Assembly (NCBI RefSeq): GCF_900102925.1
Contig: NZ_FNKI01000007.1
Location: forward strand, 1-64,000
Length of the DNA: 64,000 nucleotides
Source of the DNA: Flagellimonas zhangzhouensis
GTDB lineage: Bacteria > Bacteroidota > Bacteroidia > Flavobacteriales > Flavobacteriaceae
Direction of reading: 5' to 3'
Part shown: positions 16,722 through 25,204 of the stretch, piece after piece
How positions within the stretch are numbered: position 1 is the stretch's first letter
Layout: each line of letters starts with the position of its first letter
The notes under the pieces: model-generated
Seen by the model: the letters and a program-made list of their open reading frames with translations, nothing else
What the model was told of the DNA's origin: nothing
Databases searched by the model: none
Position numbers and translations under genes: made by a program

Positions 16722-17219
16722 ATGATGAACCGTATTCTAAACCACGACCAGATCCAACATATTGCAAAGCGCATCGCTTATCAAATCTACGAAACCAATG
16801 TAGAGGAGAAAGAAATTGTGGTAGCGGGCATTAATGGGGGTGGTGTGGATTTTGCCAAAAAAATAATGGACATCCTTAAGAAAATCACGGATGCCGAAAT
16901 AATTTTGTGCAGGGTGGATATGGATAAAAGCAATCCGCTGGAGAGTGGTGTTAAAACTTCCATTGGTATTGAGGACTACAAAAACAAATCCATAGTGTTG
17001 ATAGACGATGTGCTTAACTCTGGCACAACATTAATCTATGGAACCCATCATTTCTTAAAAACTCCAATAAAACAATTGAAAACGGCTGTTTTGGTGAATC
17101 GCAACCACAAAAGGTACCCGATAAAAGCCGACTTTAAAGGCATTTCGCTTTCTACTTCGCTCAATGAGCACATTAAAGTGGTTTTTGAAAACAAGAACAA
17201 TGCAGTGTATTTAGAGTAG
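16722..17219 (+). CDS. Phosphoribosyltransferase-family protein (PyrR/type I fold)
   Basis: The 165-residue protein has the PRPP-binding loop SIVLIDDVLNSGTTLIYG and an N-terminal beta-strand with GINGGGVDFA in place of the usual pyrophosphate loop. It resembles PyrR-like uracil or hypoxanthine transferases, but the substrate hood is not diagnostic and the base used cannot be stated. The start could also be the second Met at 16725. Its 3' end overlaps aroK by nine bases in convergent orientation. Confidence 0.88.
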   Translation: MMNRILNHDQIQHIAKRIAYQIYETNVEEKEIVVAGINGGGVDFAKKIMDILKKITDAEIILCRVDMDKSNPLESGVKTSIGIEDYKNKSIVLIDDVLNSGTTLIYGTHHFLKTPIKQLKTAVLVNRNHKRYPIKADFKGISLSTSLNEHIKVVFENKNNAVYLE

Positions 17220-17720
17220 GCTTCTTATCTCTGTTACTACATCTTCGGGAGAACCACTCCCATTCAAAGTATATTTCGCTTGAGAATAGAAAGGAATTCG
17301 TTCAAACAAATGCTTCCCTATAAATTCAGGTAAATCTTCATCAGGAATATTTTTTACCAAAGGGCGGTCTTCTTTTTCTTTAGAAATTCGGTTGACCAAT
17401 TGTGGAATTGTCATACCTAAATACACGGAGCAATCCGATTTTTCCAGAATCATTTCAATATTATTTGCATAGCAAGGTGTGCCTCCCCCAGTCGATAAGA
17501 CCAAAGATTCTTCTTTTTCGAGAACCTCCAAAAGCATTTTATGCTCCAATTTTCTAAAAAAGATTTCGCCTTTTTCAGAAAAAATGGTTTTAATGGATTT
17601 TTTTTCTGAAGCTTCAATATAATCGTCCAGATCAATAAACTGAACTCCTAATTGACTGGCCAACAACCTCCCAACAGTTGACTTTCCACTCGCCATATAT
17701 CCCATTAAAACTATTTTCAT
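17211..17720 (-). CDS. aroK: Shikimate kinase
   Basis: AroK phosphorylates shikimate at the 3-hydroxyl in the path to chorismate and the aromatic amino acids. The 169 residues contain Walker A MGYMASGKSTVG, the shikimate-binding FIDLDDYIE, FRKLEHKML and LSTGGGTPC, and the lid with DRPLV. It lies divergent from tRNA-Lys and convergent with the phosphoribosyltransferase gene, overlapping it by nine bases. A minus-strand -7 element (TAAATTTG, 17753-17760) lies 33 bases upstream. Confidence 0.95.
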   Translation of the reverse strand: MKIVLMGYMASGKSTVGRLLASQLGVQFIDLDDYIEASEKKSIKTIFSEKGEIFFRKLEHKMLLEVLEKEESLVLSTGGGTPCYANNIEMILEKSDCSVYLGMTIPQLVNRISKEKEDRPLVKNIPDEDLPEFIGKHLFERIPFYSQAKYTLNGSGSPEDVVTEIRSLL

Positions 17721-17752
17721 TTACCCGAACTTTAATCGTTTTCAAAAAAACA

Positions 17753-17760
17753 CAAATTTA
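17753..17760 (-). promoter_or_regulatory. -7 element of aroK
   Basis: The minus strand reads TAAATTTG. No -33 TTG is seen at the usual distance. It lies back to back with the tRNA-Lys promoter. Confidence 0.45.
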
Positions 17761-17773
17761 TCATTAATTCACC

Positions 17774-17803
17774 TTGGAAAATAAATTATTGATGTTATAT
17801 TTG
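17774..17803 (+). promoter_or_regulatory. Promoter of tRNA-Lys
   Basis: TTG (17774-17776), 19 bases and TATATTTG (17796-17803), followed by CACCCG, form a perfect consensus promoter 36 bases before the tRNA. Confidence 0.75.
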
Positions 17804-17839
17804 CACCCGCTTAGCCAAACAGCTAGGCGCTGAAATTTT

Positions 17840-17912
17840 GACCTGGTAGCTCAGTTGGTAGAGCATCTCCCTTTTAAGGAGAGGGTCCTGGGTTCGAGCC
17901 CCAGCCAGGTCA
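17840..17912 (+). tRNA. tRNA-Lys (anticodon TTT)
   Basis: A complete cloverleaf can be drawn. The acceptor stem GACCTGG pairs with CCAGGTC, the D-arm is GCTCAGTTGGTAGAGC, and the anticodon stem TCTCC/GGAGA carries the loop CTTTTAA with anticodon TTT at 17873-17875. The T-arm is TGGGTTCGAGCCCCA. The discriminator is A and CCA is not encoded, as usual in this phylum. Confidence 0.97.
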
Positions 17913-17918
17913 CATTAA

Positions 17919-17956
17919 AAAACCCTTCAAAAGCAATTTTGAAGGGTTTTGTTTTT
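17919..17956 (+). terminator. Terminator of tRNA-Lys
   Basis: AAAACCCTTCAAAA (17919-17932) pairs with TTTTGAAGGGTTTT (17937-17950) and is followed by more T residues. Confidence 0.8.
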
Positions 17957-17979
17957 TAGGGATTATTTTTCGAGCCGTA

Positions 17980-18351
17980 TTAAGCTACTGCTTCTTCGTG
18001 TCGGTTACGTTCTTTAACCAATTTTTCGATCAAATCGGGTACTTTTTCGAAAGCTGCCGCCAATCCGTGGGTTTTGCCAGCTTCCAAGAATGAGATTTCT
18101 TCTCCTTTGGTCACCAAAAATCCGATAGGTTCAATACCAACACCAGCTCCAGCACCTGCGCCTTCACCTTTTCGGTTTTTACCTTCAATACCTTCGCCAC
18201 CTCCAGAACCAAAGCCCATACCAACTTTAATCACTGGCACACACTTAAATTCACCCAAATCAAAGGGTTCTCCAACAATCGTTTCCGTTTTGGTCTCAGA
18301 CTTGATAAAGTCAGTCACCTTGTTCATTAATTCTTCAAAATGTAAATCCAT
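17980..18351 (-). CDS. GerW/YtfJ-family protein
   Basis: The 123-residue protein contains the GerW family signature: TETIVGEPFDLGEFKCVPVI, a glycine-rich stretch with GFGSGGGEG, then AGAGAGVGIEPIGFLV. In Bacillus the family member YtfJ (GerW) is needed for normal spore germination, and this organism is not expected to sporulate, so the role here is unknown. It lies 14 bases after a membrane protein resembling YtfI (DUF2953), the same partner it has in Bacillus. Start ATG at 18351; there is no signal peptide. Confidence 0.88.
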   Translation of the reverse strand: MDLHFEELMNKVTDFIKSETKTETIVGEPFDLGEFKCVPVIKVGMGFGSGGGEGIEGKNRKGEGAGAGAGVGIEPIGFLVTKGEEISFLEAGKTHGLAAAFEKVPDLIEKLVKERNRHEEAVA

Positions 18352-18365
18352 GACCTTAATTTTTA

Positions 18366-18857
18366 CTAGTTAAACAATGATTTCAACATCCTATAAGGTC
18401 TGTTTCGAATATCCAGCACCAGTCTATTTCTGTCTTCAAAATTTATATGAAAGGAAGCCACAAACTGATTGAGCAACACAAAAACAGGATACATTTTTGC
18501 GTTGGCCACATAATCCCCCGTGTCCATATCCAAATCAAATTGTCTTACCTCGAACGACTTCAAAAGCTGAAGCATTTTTTTAAAACTCACTTTCCGTTTT
18601 CGTTTGGCTTTGTTTTTTTCGGATTGTTTTTTTTGATTGATGGATCTTGTTAAGGGGTAAAAACAGCGTTCATAAAAAAGGACCTTTAAACGCACCCTTA
18701 AAAGTTCTTTCTCGTCGGGTTCAAAACTCGCCTTTGCCAAGCCCTTCAACCGCGCAAAATAGGTGTTTGCATCGGTATCGATAAAAACCTGTATTGGAAT
18801 AAAAAGTAGCCAAAGGACCAGGAGTACAACTAACAATATTACGGCAGAAAGTATCAT
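18366..18857 (-). CDS. Membrane-anchored protein, probably DUF2953/YtfI-like
   Basis: From the ATG at 18857 the product has 163 residues: one N-terminal membrane segment (MILSAVILLVVLLVLWLLFI), then IQVFIDTDANTYFARLKGLAKA, which resembles the start of DUF2953 proteins, a lysine-rich middle (KNKAKRKRKVSF), and a C-terminal part around NAKMYPVFVLLNQF. An ATG 22 codons upstream is possible but puts a non-signal-like stretch before the membrane helix. It is co-directional with GerW and 14 bases upstream of it, which supports the DUF2953 reading; on sequence alone I would call it unknown. Confidence 0.7.
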   Translation of the reverse strand: MILSAVILLVVLLVLWLLFIPIQVFIDTDANTYFARLKGLAKASFEPDEKELLRVRLKVLFYERCFYPLTRSINQKKQSEKNKAKRKRKVSFKKMLQLLKSFEVRQFDLDMDTGDYVANAKMYPVFVLLNQFVASFHINFEDRNRLVLDIRNRPYRMLKSLFN

Positions 18858-19031
18858 TAGCTTTTTATTGCAAAGGAAAGTGCCGAAATCCAAATAAACA
18901 ATGACATCCGTCAGCATAACCACTTAAATAGCAAAAAGTTAATAACTTTTCATCCATGGCACAGATAATGACGGAACTCATGTTACAAATCAGTTTTTAT
19001 TGGTAATTTGAAGTCACTATTTACGAATCCG

Positions 19032-20117
19032 ATGAAATATTCCGTAGTAATCGTTTGTGTTTGCGCCCTGCTTTTTTCATGCAAGGACGAAAAAGAGAAA
19101 ACTTACCCTAAAAAAATGCCCTTGACTGAATCGGTATATGCTTCGGCGACTATTCAACCTGATAGTTTATACCAAGCGTATTCCAAAGTATTGGGCATTC
19201 TGGACAAAATTTGGGTAGAAGAAGGAGATACCGTTAATCGAGGTGATCCTATTCTCCAAATTACGAATACTTCTCCTGAGCTCAATGTGCAAAATGCGCA
19301 ATTGGCGCTAAAACTGGCTCAAGAAAACTATCAAGGTCGAGCTGCGGTCCTAACCAGCATCCAAGATGAAATTAACGCTGCAAAACTGAAATTGAGCAAT
19401 GACTCTATCAATTACTTCCGCCAGAAGAACCTTTGGGACCAAAATATTGGCTCCAAAGTGGAATACGATTCCAAACAACTGGCCTATGAATTGTCGCGAA
19501 GCAATTTGAACCTCCTCCAAAGCAAATACACCCAAACCAAAAACGAACTGGAAACCCAGCTCAAACAATCCGAAAACAATTATAAATCCTCTTTGACCAA
19601 CTCGGGCGACTTTACCATTACCAGTAAAATCAACGGAACGGTGTATGCCATTTATAAAAATCCAGGGGAAATTGTGAACACCCAAGAACCCGTAGCTGCA
19701 TTGGGCAAAACCGATAAATTTATTATTGAGCTGTTGGTAGATGAAGTGGACATTGTGAAACTCAAAATAGGACAACAAGTATTCTTAACGCTGGACTCCT
19801 ACAACTCACAAGTTTTTGAAGCCACTTTAGATAAAATTTATCCGAGAAAAGATGAGCGCTCCCAGACTTTTTTAGTAGAAGCATTATTTAATGACCCTCC
19901 AAATATTTTGTACCCTGGATTATCTGGCGAGGGAAATATTGTGGTCTCCAAAAAAGAAGAAGCGCTAACCATTCCAAAGGAATATCTTATTGGAGATTCC
20001 AAAGTGTTGACCGACGATGGAGAAACAACGATTACCCTCGGACTTCAAAATTTGGATATGGTAGAGGTTGTTGACGGATTGGATGAAACAACAGCGATCT
20101 ATAAACCTGAGCCATGA
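19032..20117 (+). CDS. Periplasmic adaptor lipoprotein of an ABC efflux system (HlyD/MacA-like)
   Basis: This is a membrane-fusion protein that links an inner-membrane ABC transporter to the outer membrane. The 361 residues start with a lipoprotein signal (MKYSVVIVCVCALLFSC). A biotinyl-lipoyl-like half (KVLGILDKIWVEEGDTV), a long alpha-helical hairpin (about residues 85-180, rich in Gln and Asn), the second lipoyl half (KINGTVYAIYKNPGEIV) and a beta-barrel domain follow. The TTG at 19008 adds no signal character. It overlaps the permease gene by four bases (ATGA). Its partner genes follow in order; the cargo is not predictable, though MacB-type systems move peptides, lipoproteins or macrolides. 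Confidence 0.9.
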   Translation: MKYSVVIVCVCALLFSCKDEKEKTYPKKMPLTESVYASATIQPDSLYQAYSKVLGILDKIWVEEGDTVNRGDPILQITNTSPELNVQNAQLALKLAQENYQGRAAVLTSIQDEINAAKLKLSNDSINYFRQKNLWDQNIGSKVEYDSKQLAYELSRSNLNLLQSKYTQTKNELETQLKQSENNYKSSLTNSGDFTITSKINGTVYAIYKNPGEIVNTQEPVAALGKTDKFIIELLVDEVDIVKLKIGQQVFLTLDSYNSQVFEATLDKIYPRKDERSQTFLVEALFNDPPNILYPGLSGEGNIVVSKKEEALTIPKEYLIGDSKVLTDDGETTITLGLQNLDMVEVVDGLDETTAIYKPEP

Positions 20118-21376
20118 TCAATTGGAGTGTGATATTGGGCATTGCCAAAACCCATTTGCTGACCAAAATGAAATCTACGGTTACCGCAACTTTAGGGGTG
20201 ACTTTCGGTATTGGGGCCTATATTACTTTGGTGAGTTTTATGACGGGGCTGAATGCCATGTTGGATGATTTGGTCTTGAACCAAACTCCCCATATTCATA
20301 TGTACAACGAAATTAGGCCATCCCCTACCCAACCCATTTCCCAATATCAGGGATTTTCTGATGCTTTTAATGTGGTGCACTCCATCAAGCCCAAGCAAAA
20401 CCAACAAAAAATTCATAATGCCTTACCCATTTTGAGCTATCTTAAAAAACATACCAATGTACGGGGCGCAACCCCGCAACTTCGGGCTCAAATTTTTTAT
20501 TTATCTGGATCTATAGAATTGGGCGGCAACTTGATCGGAGTCGATATAATGGAAGAGGCCCGATTGTCCAATATTCAAGATAATATCGTCGAAGGTTCAC
20601 CCCAAGCCCTAAAAAATAACACCAACGGTATTTTATTGGGCGCTGGTCTCGCCGAAAAGATGTCACTATCGATTGGTGATCGAGTACAGATCAGTACGGT
20701 TGAGGGAAATATATTTCCCTTAAAAATTGTGGGCATTTACCAAAGTGGGATCGCGGAGATTGATAATATCCAAAGTTTTGCCAATCTAAATACTGTGCAA
20801 CGCATTCTGGGTGAAGCTGAAAACTATGTGACCGATATCAATATTAAGTTGTTGGATATTGCCGAAGCAGAGCCTATGGCTCGCAGTCTGGAAAAGCAGT
20901 TCAATATAAAGGCGGTAGACATCAATGAGGCCAATGCCCAATTTGAAACGGGCTCCAACATTCGAAACTTAATTACCTATGCCGTTTCCATAACGTTGTT
21001 GATCGTGGCAGGTTTTGGCATTTACAACATCTTAAATATGTTGATCTATGAAAAAATGAAGGACATTGCCATTTTAAAGGCCACAGGTTTCTCAGGAAAG
21101 GACGTGCAGTACATTTTTATGGCCCAAGCCATTATTATTGGACTCTTTGGTGGACTCATGGGGTTATTAATAGGATTTGGATTATCACACCTCATCGACA
21201 ATACGCCATTTGAAACTGAAGCGCTTCCCACTATTACCACTTATCCTGTCAACTTTAATCCTAATTTTTATGTGATTGGGATAGCCTTTGCATTGATTTC
21301 CACCTTTATTGCTGGGTATTTACCCTCCAACAAAGCCAAAAAAATAGACCCCGTTAAAATTATTAGGGGCACTTAA
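20114..21376 (+). CDS. ABC transporter permease, FtsX/MacB type
   Basis: The 420-residue inner-membrane protein has one N-terminal membrane segment (TATLGVTFGIGAYITLVSF), a large periplasmic MacB-like core domain (about residues 45-270) and three C-terminal segments that include LLIVAGFGIYNILNML and the GLFGGLMGLLIGFGLS helix. This four-helix plan is type VII (MacB/LolC) rather than a classic importer. It is translationally coupled to the adaptor upstream and is followed seven bases later by its ATPase. Confidence 0.92.
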   Translation: MINWSVILGIAKTHLLTKMKSTVTATLGVTFGIGAYITLVSFMTGLNAMLDDLVLNQTPHIHMYNEIRPSPTQPISQYQGFSDAFNVVHSIKPKQNQQKIHNALPILSYLKKHTNVRGATPQLRAQIFYLSGSIELGGNLIGVDIMEEARLSNIQDNIVEGSPQALKNNTNGILLGAGLAEKMSLSIGDRVQISTVEGNIFPLKIVGIYQSGIAEIDNIQSFANLNTVQRILGEAENYVTDINIKLLDIAEAEPMARSLEKQFNIKAVDINEANAQFETGSNIRNLITYAVSITLLIVAGFGIYNILNMLIYEKMKDIAILKATGFSGKDVQYIFMAQAIIIGLFGGLMGLLIGFGLSHLIDNTPFETEALPTITTYPVNFNPNFYVIGIAFALISTFIAGYLPSNKAKKIDPVKIIRGT

Positions 21377-21383
21377 TTAGACC

Positions 21384-22073
21384 ATGAATTTAGTTTTAGA
21401 AGCCAAACATATCAACAAGCACTTTCATAAGCCCAAGGATTTTCATGTGCTCAAGGATATTTCCTTTGACGTTAAAAAAGGAGAATTCGCTTCCATTATG
21501 GGAAAATCAGGTTCTGGAAAATCCACTTTGCTCTATATCCTATCTACAATGGATACCGATTATACGGGGGAACTGTACCTCAACAACCAATTGGTAACGG
21601 GAAAATCACATCGAGAATTGTCACGCATCAGAAACAAGAACATCGGGTTTGTATTTCAGTTTCATTACCTGCTTTCTGAATTTAGTGTGATTGAAAATGT
21701 GATGCTACCTGCCAAAAAACTGGCTGAGAAACCCTATGCTGAAATTGAACGAAATGCGAATCAAAAATTGGAAATGCTCAACATTGGCCATTTGGCGCAT
21801 CAAAAGGCATCAAGAATTTCAGGAGGTGAAAAACAACGTGTCGCCATAGCACGCGCACTCATTAACGACCCCACCATTTTAATGGGTGATGAACCTACGG
21901 GTAATTTGGACAGTCACAATTCGGAAAACGTCTTCAATATTTTCAAAAATTTAAAAGAAGAACAAGGACTTTCGCTTTTGGTGGTTACCCATGATGAAGA
22001 TTTTGCCAATCGCACGGACCGCATCATTCAAATGGAAGATGGCATCATCATGAACCATCTGGTGAACAGTTGA
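21384..22073 (+). CDS. ABC transporter ATP-binding protein (MacB/LolD type)
   Basis: The 229-residue ATPase has Walker [10 protein letters not shown], the Q-loop region [18 protein letters not shown], the signature [15 protein letters not shown] and Walker [17 protein letters not shown], followed by the H-loop VVTHDED. The Q-loop wording and the LDSHNS form are typical of MacB/LolD ATPases. As the third gene of the adaptor-permease-ATPase set it completes a tripartite exporter, with an outer-membrane TolC-like channel presumably encoded elsewhere. Confidence 0.95.
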   Translation: MNLVLEAKHINKHFHKPKDFHVLKDISFDVKKGEFASIMGKSGSGKSTLLYILSTMDTDYTGELYLNNQLVTGKSHRELSRIRNKNIGFVFQFHYLLSEFSVIENVMLPAKKLAEKPYAEIERNANQKLEMLNIGHLAHQKASRISGGEKQRVAIARALINDPTILMGDEPTGNLDSHNSENVFNIFKNLKEEQGLSLLVVTHDEDFANRTDRIIQMEDGIIMNHLVNS

Positions 22074-22132
22074 GAAAAATCAGTTAAATCCAGTTGGAAT
22101 AGTCTTAAATTTATAAGATTAAATCATGAATC

Positions 22133-22537
22133 ATGTTGAACTCAGAAAAAACGGCCAACGAATTTTATCAAAGCCTAGGAAAATTATTCTATGCAGTGGC
22201 CATGGCCGATGATGAAGTTAGACCCGCAGAAGTTACCCGATTGCGAAAATACGTTCGCAAATATTGGTTGGATGTTGATGGTTTTGAGGATGAATTTCAT
22301 ACCGATGCCGCTTATCAAATAGAAATTGTATTTGATTGGTTGGATGATGAAGAGAAAGGTGCCGATCACTATTTTGAAGAGTTCAAGGAATTCTACACGG
22401 AACATGCTGATAAATTCACGGACAAATTAAAAGCTTTGATTCTTGAAACCGCCGAATCCATTGCTAGTTCTTTCGCTGGAACAAACAGGGCTGAAATGTT
22501 GGCCATTTTCAAATTAAAACAACTTTTCAATCACTAA
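22133..22537 (+). CDS. Small acidic helical protein, TerB-like
   Basis: This is a 134-residue soluble, all-helical, acidic protein. Its start (SLGKLFYAVAMADDEVRPAE) has the pattern of the TerB-like fold (a helix, then ADDEV with acidic metal-site residues), so a metal-binding or stress role is possible. I have no function to assign. It sits one base upstream of deoC and probably shares its transcript. Confidence 0.65.
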   Translation: MLNSEKTANEFYQSLGKLFYAVAMADDEVRPAEVTRLRKYVRKYWLDVDGFEDEFHTDAAYQIEIVFDWLDDEEKGADHYFEEFKEFYTEHADKFTDKLKALILETAESIASSFAGTNRAEMLAIFKLKQLFNH

Positions 22538-22538
22538 G

Positions 22539-23174
22539 ATGACCATAGCCCCTTATATAGATCACACCAATTTAAAGGCCACCGCAACTCCTAGCGATAT
22601 TAAAAAATTATGCCAGGAAGCTATGGAGTATCATTTTTATGCGGTCTGTGTAAATGGTTGTTACGTTTCCTTGGCCAAAGAGGCATTGCAAAACAGCAAT
22701 GTAAAAGTAGCCGCGGTAATCGGATTTCCTTTAGGAGCTATGTCTACCGAGGCTAAAATTTTTGAAGCCAAGGATTGTGTAAAAAACGGAGCAGATGAAA
22801 TTGATATGGTCATTAATATAGGATGGTTGAAAGCAAAAAAAAATGATGCTGTCCGAGATGAAATTAAAGCTCTTAAAAAAGCTATTGGGGGTACCATTTT
22901 GAAAGTGATCATTGAAACCTGTTACCTAACCGATGCAGAAAAAGAGATCGCTTGCACACTTTCGATGGAAGCCAATGCTGATTTTGTAAAAACCTCAACG
23001 GGTTTTGGCACTGGTGGTGCCACTTTGGAAGATGTACAACTCATGAAACGGGTTGTAGGCGATAAGGCAAAAATAAAAGCCTCTGGTGGCATAAAAGACA
23101 AAGCAACAGCACTTCAATATATTGAACTTGGGGTGAGTCGCATTGGCACCTCATCAGGTCCAACCCTACTTTAA
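22539..23174 (+). CDS. deoC: Deoxyribose-phosphate aldolase
   Basis: DeoC cleaves 2-deoxyribose 5-phosphate into acetaldehyde and glyceraldehyde 3-phosphate in deoxynucleoside salvage. The 211 residues contain the start IDHTNLKATATPSDI, the Schiff-base lysine in DFVKTSTGFGTGGAT and a further lysine in KIKASGGIKDK. Eight bases separate it from deoD, which is the functional partner in the same pathway. Confidence 0.96.
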   Translation: MTIAPYIDHTNLKATATPSDIKKLCQEAMEYHFYAVCVNGCYVSLAKEALQNSNVKVAAVIGFPLGAMSTEAKIFEAKDCVKNGADEIDMVINIGWLKAKKNDAVRDEIKALKKAIGGTILKVIIETCYLTDAEKEIACTLSMEANADFVKTSTGFGTGGATLEDVQLMKRVVGDKAKIKASGGIKDKATALQYIELGVSRIGTSSGPTLL

Positions 23175-23182
23175 ACAAAACC

Positions 23183-23887
23183 ATGAGCACACATATTGAA
23201 GCCAAAAAAGGAGAAATCGCAGAAACCGTCTTAATGCCAGGTGACCCTTTGCGTGCCAAATGGATTGCCGAGACCTTTTTGGAAAACCCCGTTTGCTACA
23301 ATAAAATTCGAGGTATGCTCGGATACACTGGAACCTATAAAGGGCAACGGGTTTCTGTACAAGGCAGTGGAATGGGCATGCCCTCGGCCATGATCTATTT
23401 TCATGAGTTGATTAATGAGTATGATGTGAAAAACATTATTCGGGTCGGCTCCGCAGGTTCCTATCAAAAGGATGTGGGGTTAAATGACGTAGTTTTGGCC
23501 ATGTCCGCCTCTACCACTTCGGGAATCAATAATTCCAGATTCATAAATTCCGATTACTCTCCTACTGCGGATTTCGGACTTTTCATCAAGGCAGTAAACT
23601 ACGCCCAAAAACACAACATTCCACTCAAGGCTGGAAATGTGCTCTCTTCAGATGAGTTTTACAGTGATGATCCAGAAGAATACAAACTTTGGGCACAATA
23701 TGGAGTGCTCTGCGTAGAAATGGAAACGGCAGGTCTCTACACCATCGCTGCCAAATACAATGTGCGTGCGCTCACCATTTTGACCATTTCAGATTCTTTG
23801 GTAACACGTGAAAGTTTATCGGCACATGCCCGAGAAACAACTTTTAGGGATATGGTTAAAATTGCTTTGGCTGCGGCTTTGGATTAA
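23183..23887 (+). CDS. deoD: Purine-nucleoside phosphorylase (DeoD type)
   Basis: DeoD phosphorolyses purine (deoxy)nucleosides to base and (deoxy)ribose 1-phosphate. The 234 residues match the hexameric bacterial class: MPGDPLRAKWIAETFL, YKGQRVSVQGSGMGMPS, GSAGSYQ and VEMETAGLYTIAAKY, with the catalytic Asp in TISDSLV. It forms a salvage operon with deoC. Its stop overlaps the stop of the convergent channel gene by four bases (TTAA). Confidence 0.96.
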   Translation: MSTHIEAKKGEIAETVLMPGDPLRAKWIAETFLENPVCYNKIRGMLGYTGTYKGQRVSVQGSGMGMPSAMIYFHELINEYDVKNIIRVGSAGSYQKDVGLNDVVLAMSASTTSGINNSRFINSDYSPTADFGLFIKAVNYAQKHNIPLKAGNVLSSDEFYSDDPEEYKLWAQYGVLCVEMETAGLYTIAAKYNVRALTILTISDSLVTRESLSAHARETTFRDMVKIALAAALD

Positions 23888-25137
23888 ACTTTAGTTTCTG
23901 TAACTAATGAAGTGGGCAATTCAAAAACCTCTAAAGAAAAGTAGGGTAAGGCAGCCAACAAATGGTCGAAAATATCAGCCATTACGTACTCATAGTTTTC
24001 CCAACGCTTATCGGAGCTGAACGCATAAATTTCCAAAGGAATTCCTTGTGTGGTAGGTTCCAATTGGCGCACCATTAAGGTCATCTTTTTATTGATTGCT
24101 GAATGGCTTTCCAAATAATTAGTCACATATTTTCTGAAGACACCAAAGTTGGTCAGGTTTCTACCGTTGATCAGTAAAGACTTGTCAATTTGATGATCCT
24201 GGTTATAGGTTTTGATCTGCTCAGACCTCGAATCCATATACGATTGGATCAGTTGGATTTTGTTCAAAGCTTTAATGTCATCGGGCGTCAAGAATTTGAT
24301 GCTCTGTTGACGAATAATCAATGCCCTTTTAATGCGTCGACCACCCGAATCCTGCATCCCCCTCCAGTTTTTGAACGAATCTGAAATAAGAGCGTAGGTT
24401 GGAATGGTGGTAATGGTCTTATCAAAATTCTGAACCTTAACCGTGGCCAATGAGATTTCAATTACATCACCATCGGCACCATATTTATCAAAAGTGATCC
24501 AGTCCCCAATACGAACCATATCGTTGATAGTGACTTGAATACTGGCCACCAAACCTAAAATGGTATCCTTGAATATCAACAGCACAACTGCCGAAGCCGC
24601 ACCCAATGCGGTGACAAACTTCCAGACCGTAGTCTCTGTAATAATGGCAAAAATGGTAAAGATTCCGATGACCCAAGCGAATATCATAAATACCTGAACA
24701 TAGCTATCAATGGGCTTGTCTTTAAATCGGGGGAGCGTTTTTAAATACCCATTAATGCTTTGGAATACCTTTCGGAAAATGACCAAAACTAAAAGCACAA
24801 ATAGAATGCTCATGATTTTTATGGCCACTCCTTCGGCATACTCGAAATCGGTAAATGCGACAGGAATGAATTTTAAAAAAATCAACATGGGAAGTACATG
24901 CGCCAAATAGCGTGGCACTCGGTACATCACCAAAAAATTATCGAAGTTGTTTCTGGAGCTTCTTGCTAATTTAATGGAAACTGCTCGTAGGATTTTCCAG
25001 AGTAGAAAATCCAACAAAATCACCAACACCAACATTCCTGCAAGCAAAATCAGTAAGTTGAGGTATGAGGCCCATTCCTCTCCCATTCCTGCTTCCAAGA
25101 GTCGGTTGTACAGTAATCTTCCCAACTCCTTATCCAT
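23884..25137 (-). CDS. Mechanosensitive ion channel family protein (YbdG-like)
   Basis: This inner-membrane protein of about 417 residues has four or five predicted membrane segments followed by the MscS domain: TALGAASAVVLLIFKDTILGL (pore helix), then VRIGDWITFDKYGADGDVIEI and PTYALISDSFKNWRGM. The long soluble C-terminus and the cassette fit the YbdG/YnaI group, which open on membrane tension under osmotic shock. The start may be ATG 25158 or 25137; a -7 element at 25164-25171 would leave almost no leader for the first, so I prefer 25137. Confidence 0.9.
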   Translation of the reverse strand: MDKELGRLLYNRLLEAGMGEEWASYLNLLILLAGMLVLVILLDFLLWKILRAVSIKLARSSRNNFDNFLVMYRVPRYLAHVLPMLIFLKFIPVAFTDFEYAEGVAIKIMSILFVLLVLVIFRKVFQSINGYLKTLPRFKDKPIDSYVQVFMIFAWVIGIFTIFAIITETTVWKFVTALGAASAVVLLIFKDTILGLVASIQVTINDMVRIGDWITFDKYGADGDVIEISLATVKVQNFDKTITTIPTYALISDSFKNWRGMQDSGGRRIKRALIIRQQSIKFLTPDDIKALNKIQLIQSYMDSRSEQIKTYNQDHQIDKSLLINGRNLTNFGVFRKYVTNYLESHSAINKKMTLMVRQLEPTTQGIPLEIYAFSSDKRWENYEYVMADIFDHLLAALPYFSLEVFELPTSLVTETKV

Positions 25138-25163
25138 AAAATTCAACACTGTAAACATGGGTG

Positions 25164-25171
25164 CAAAATTA
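25164..25171 (-). promoter_or_regulatory. -7 element of the mechanosensitive channel gene
   Basis: The minus strand reads TAATTTTG followed by CACCC. There is no clear -33 TTG. Confidence 0.4.
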
Positions 25172-25204
25172 CAGTTTATAATGAAGCTTAAAACTAAAAT
25201 CGGA

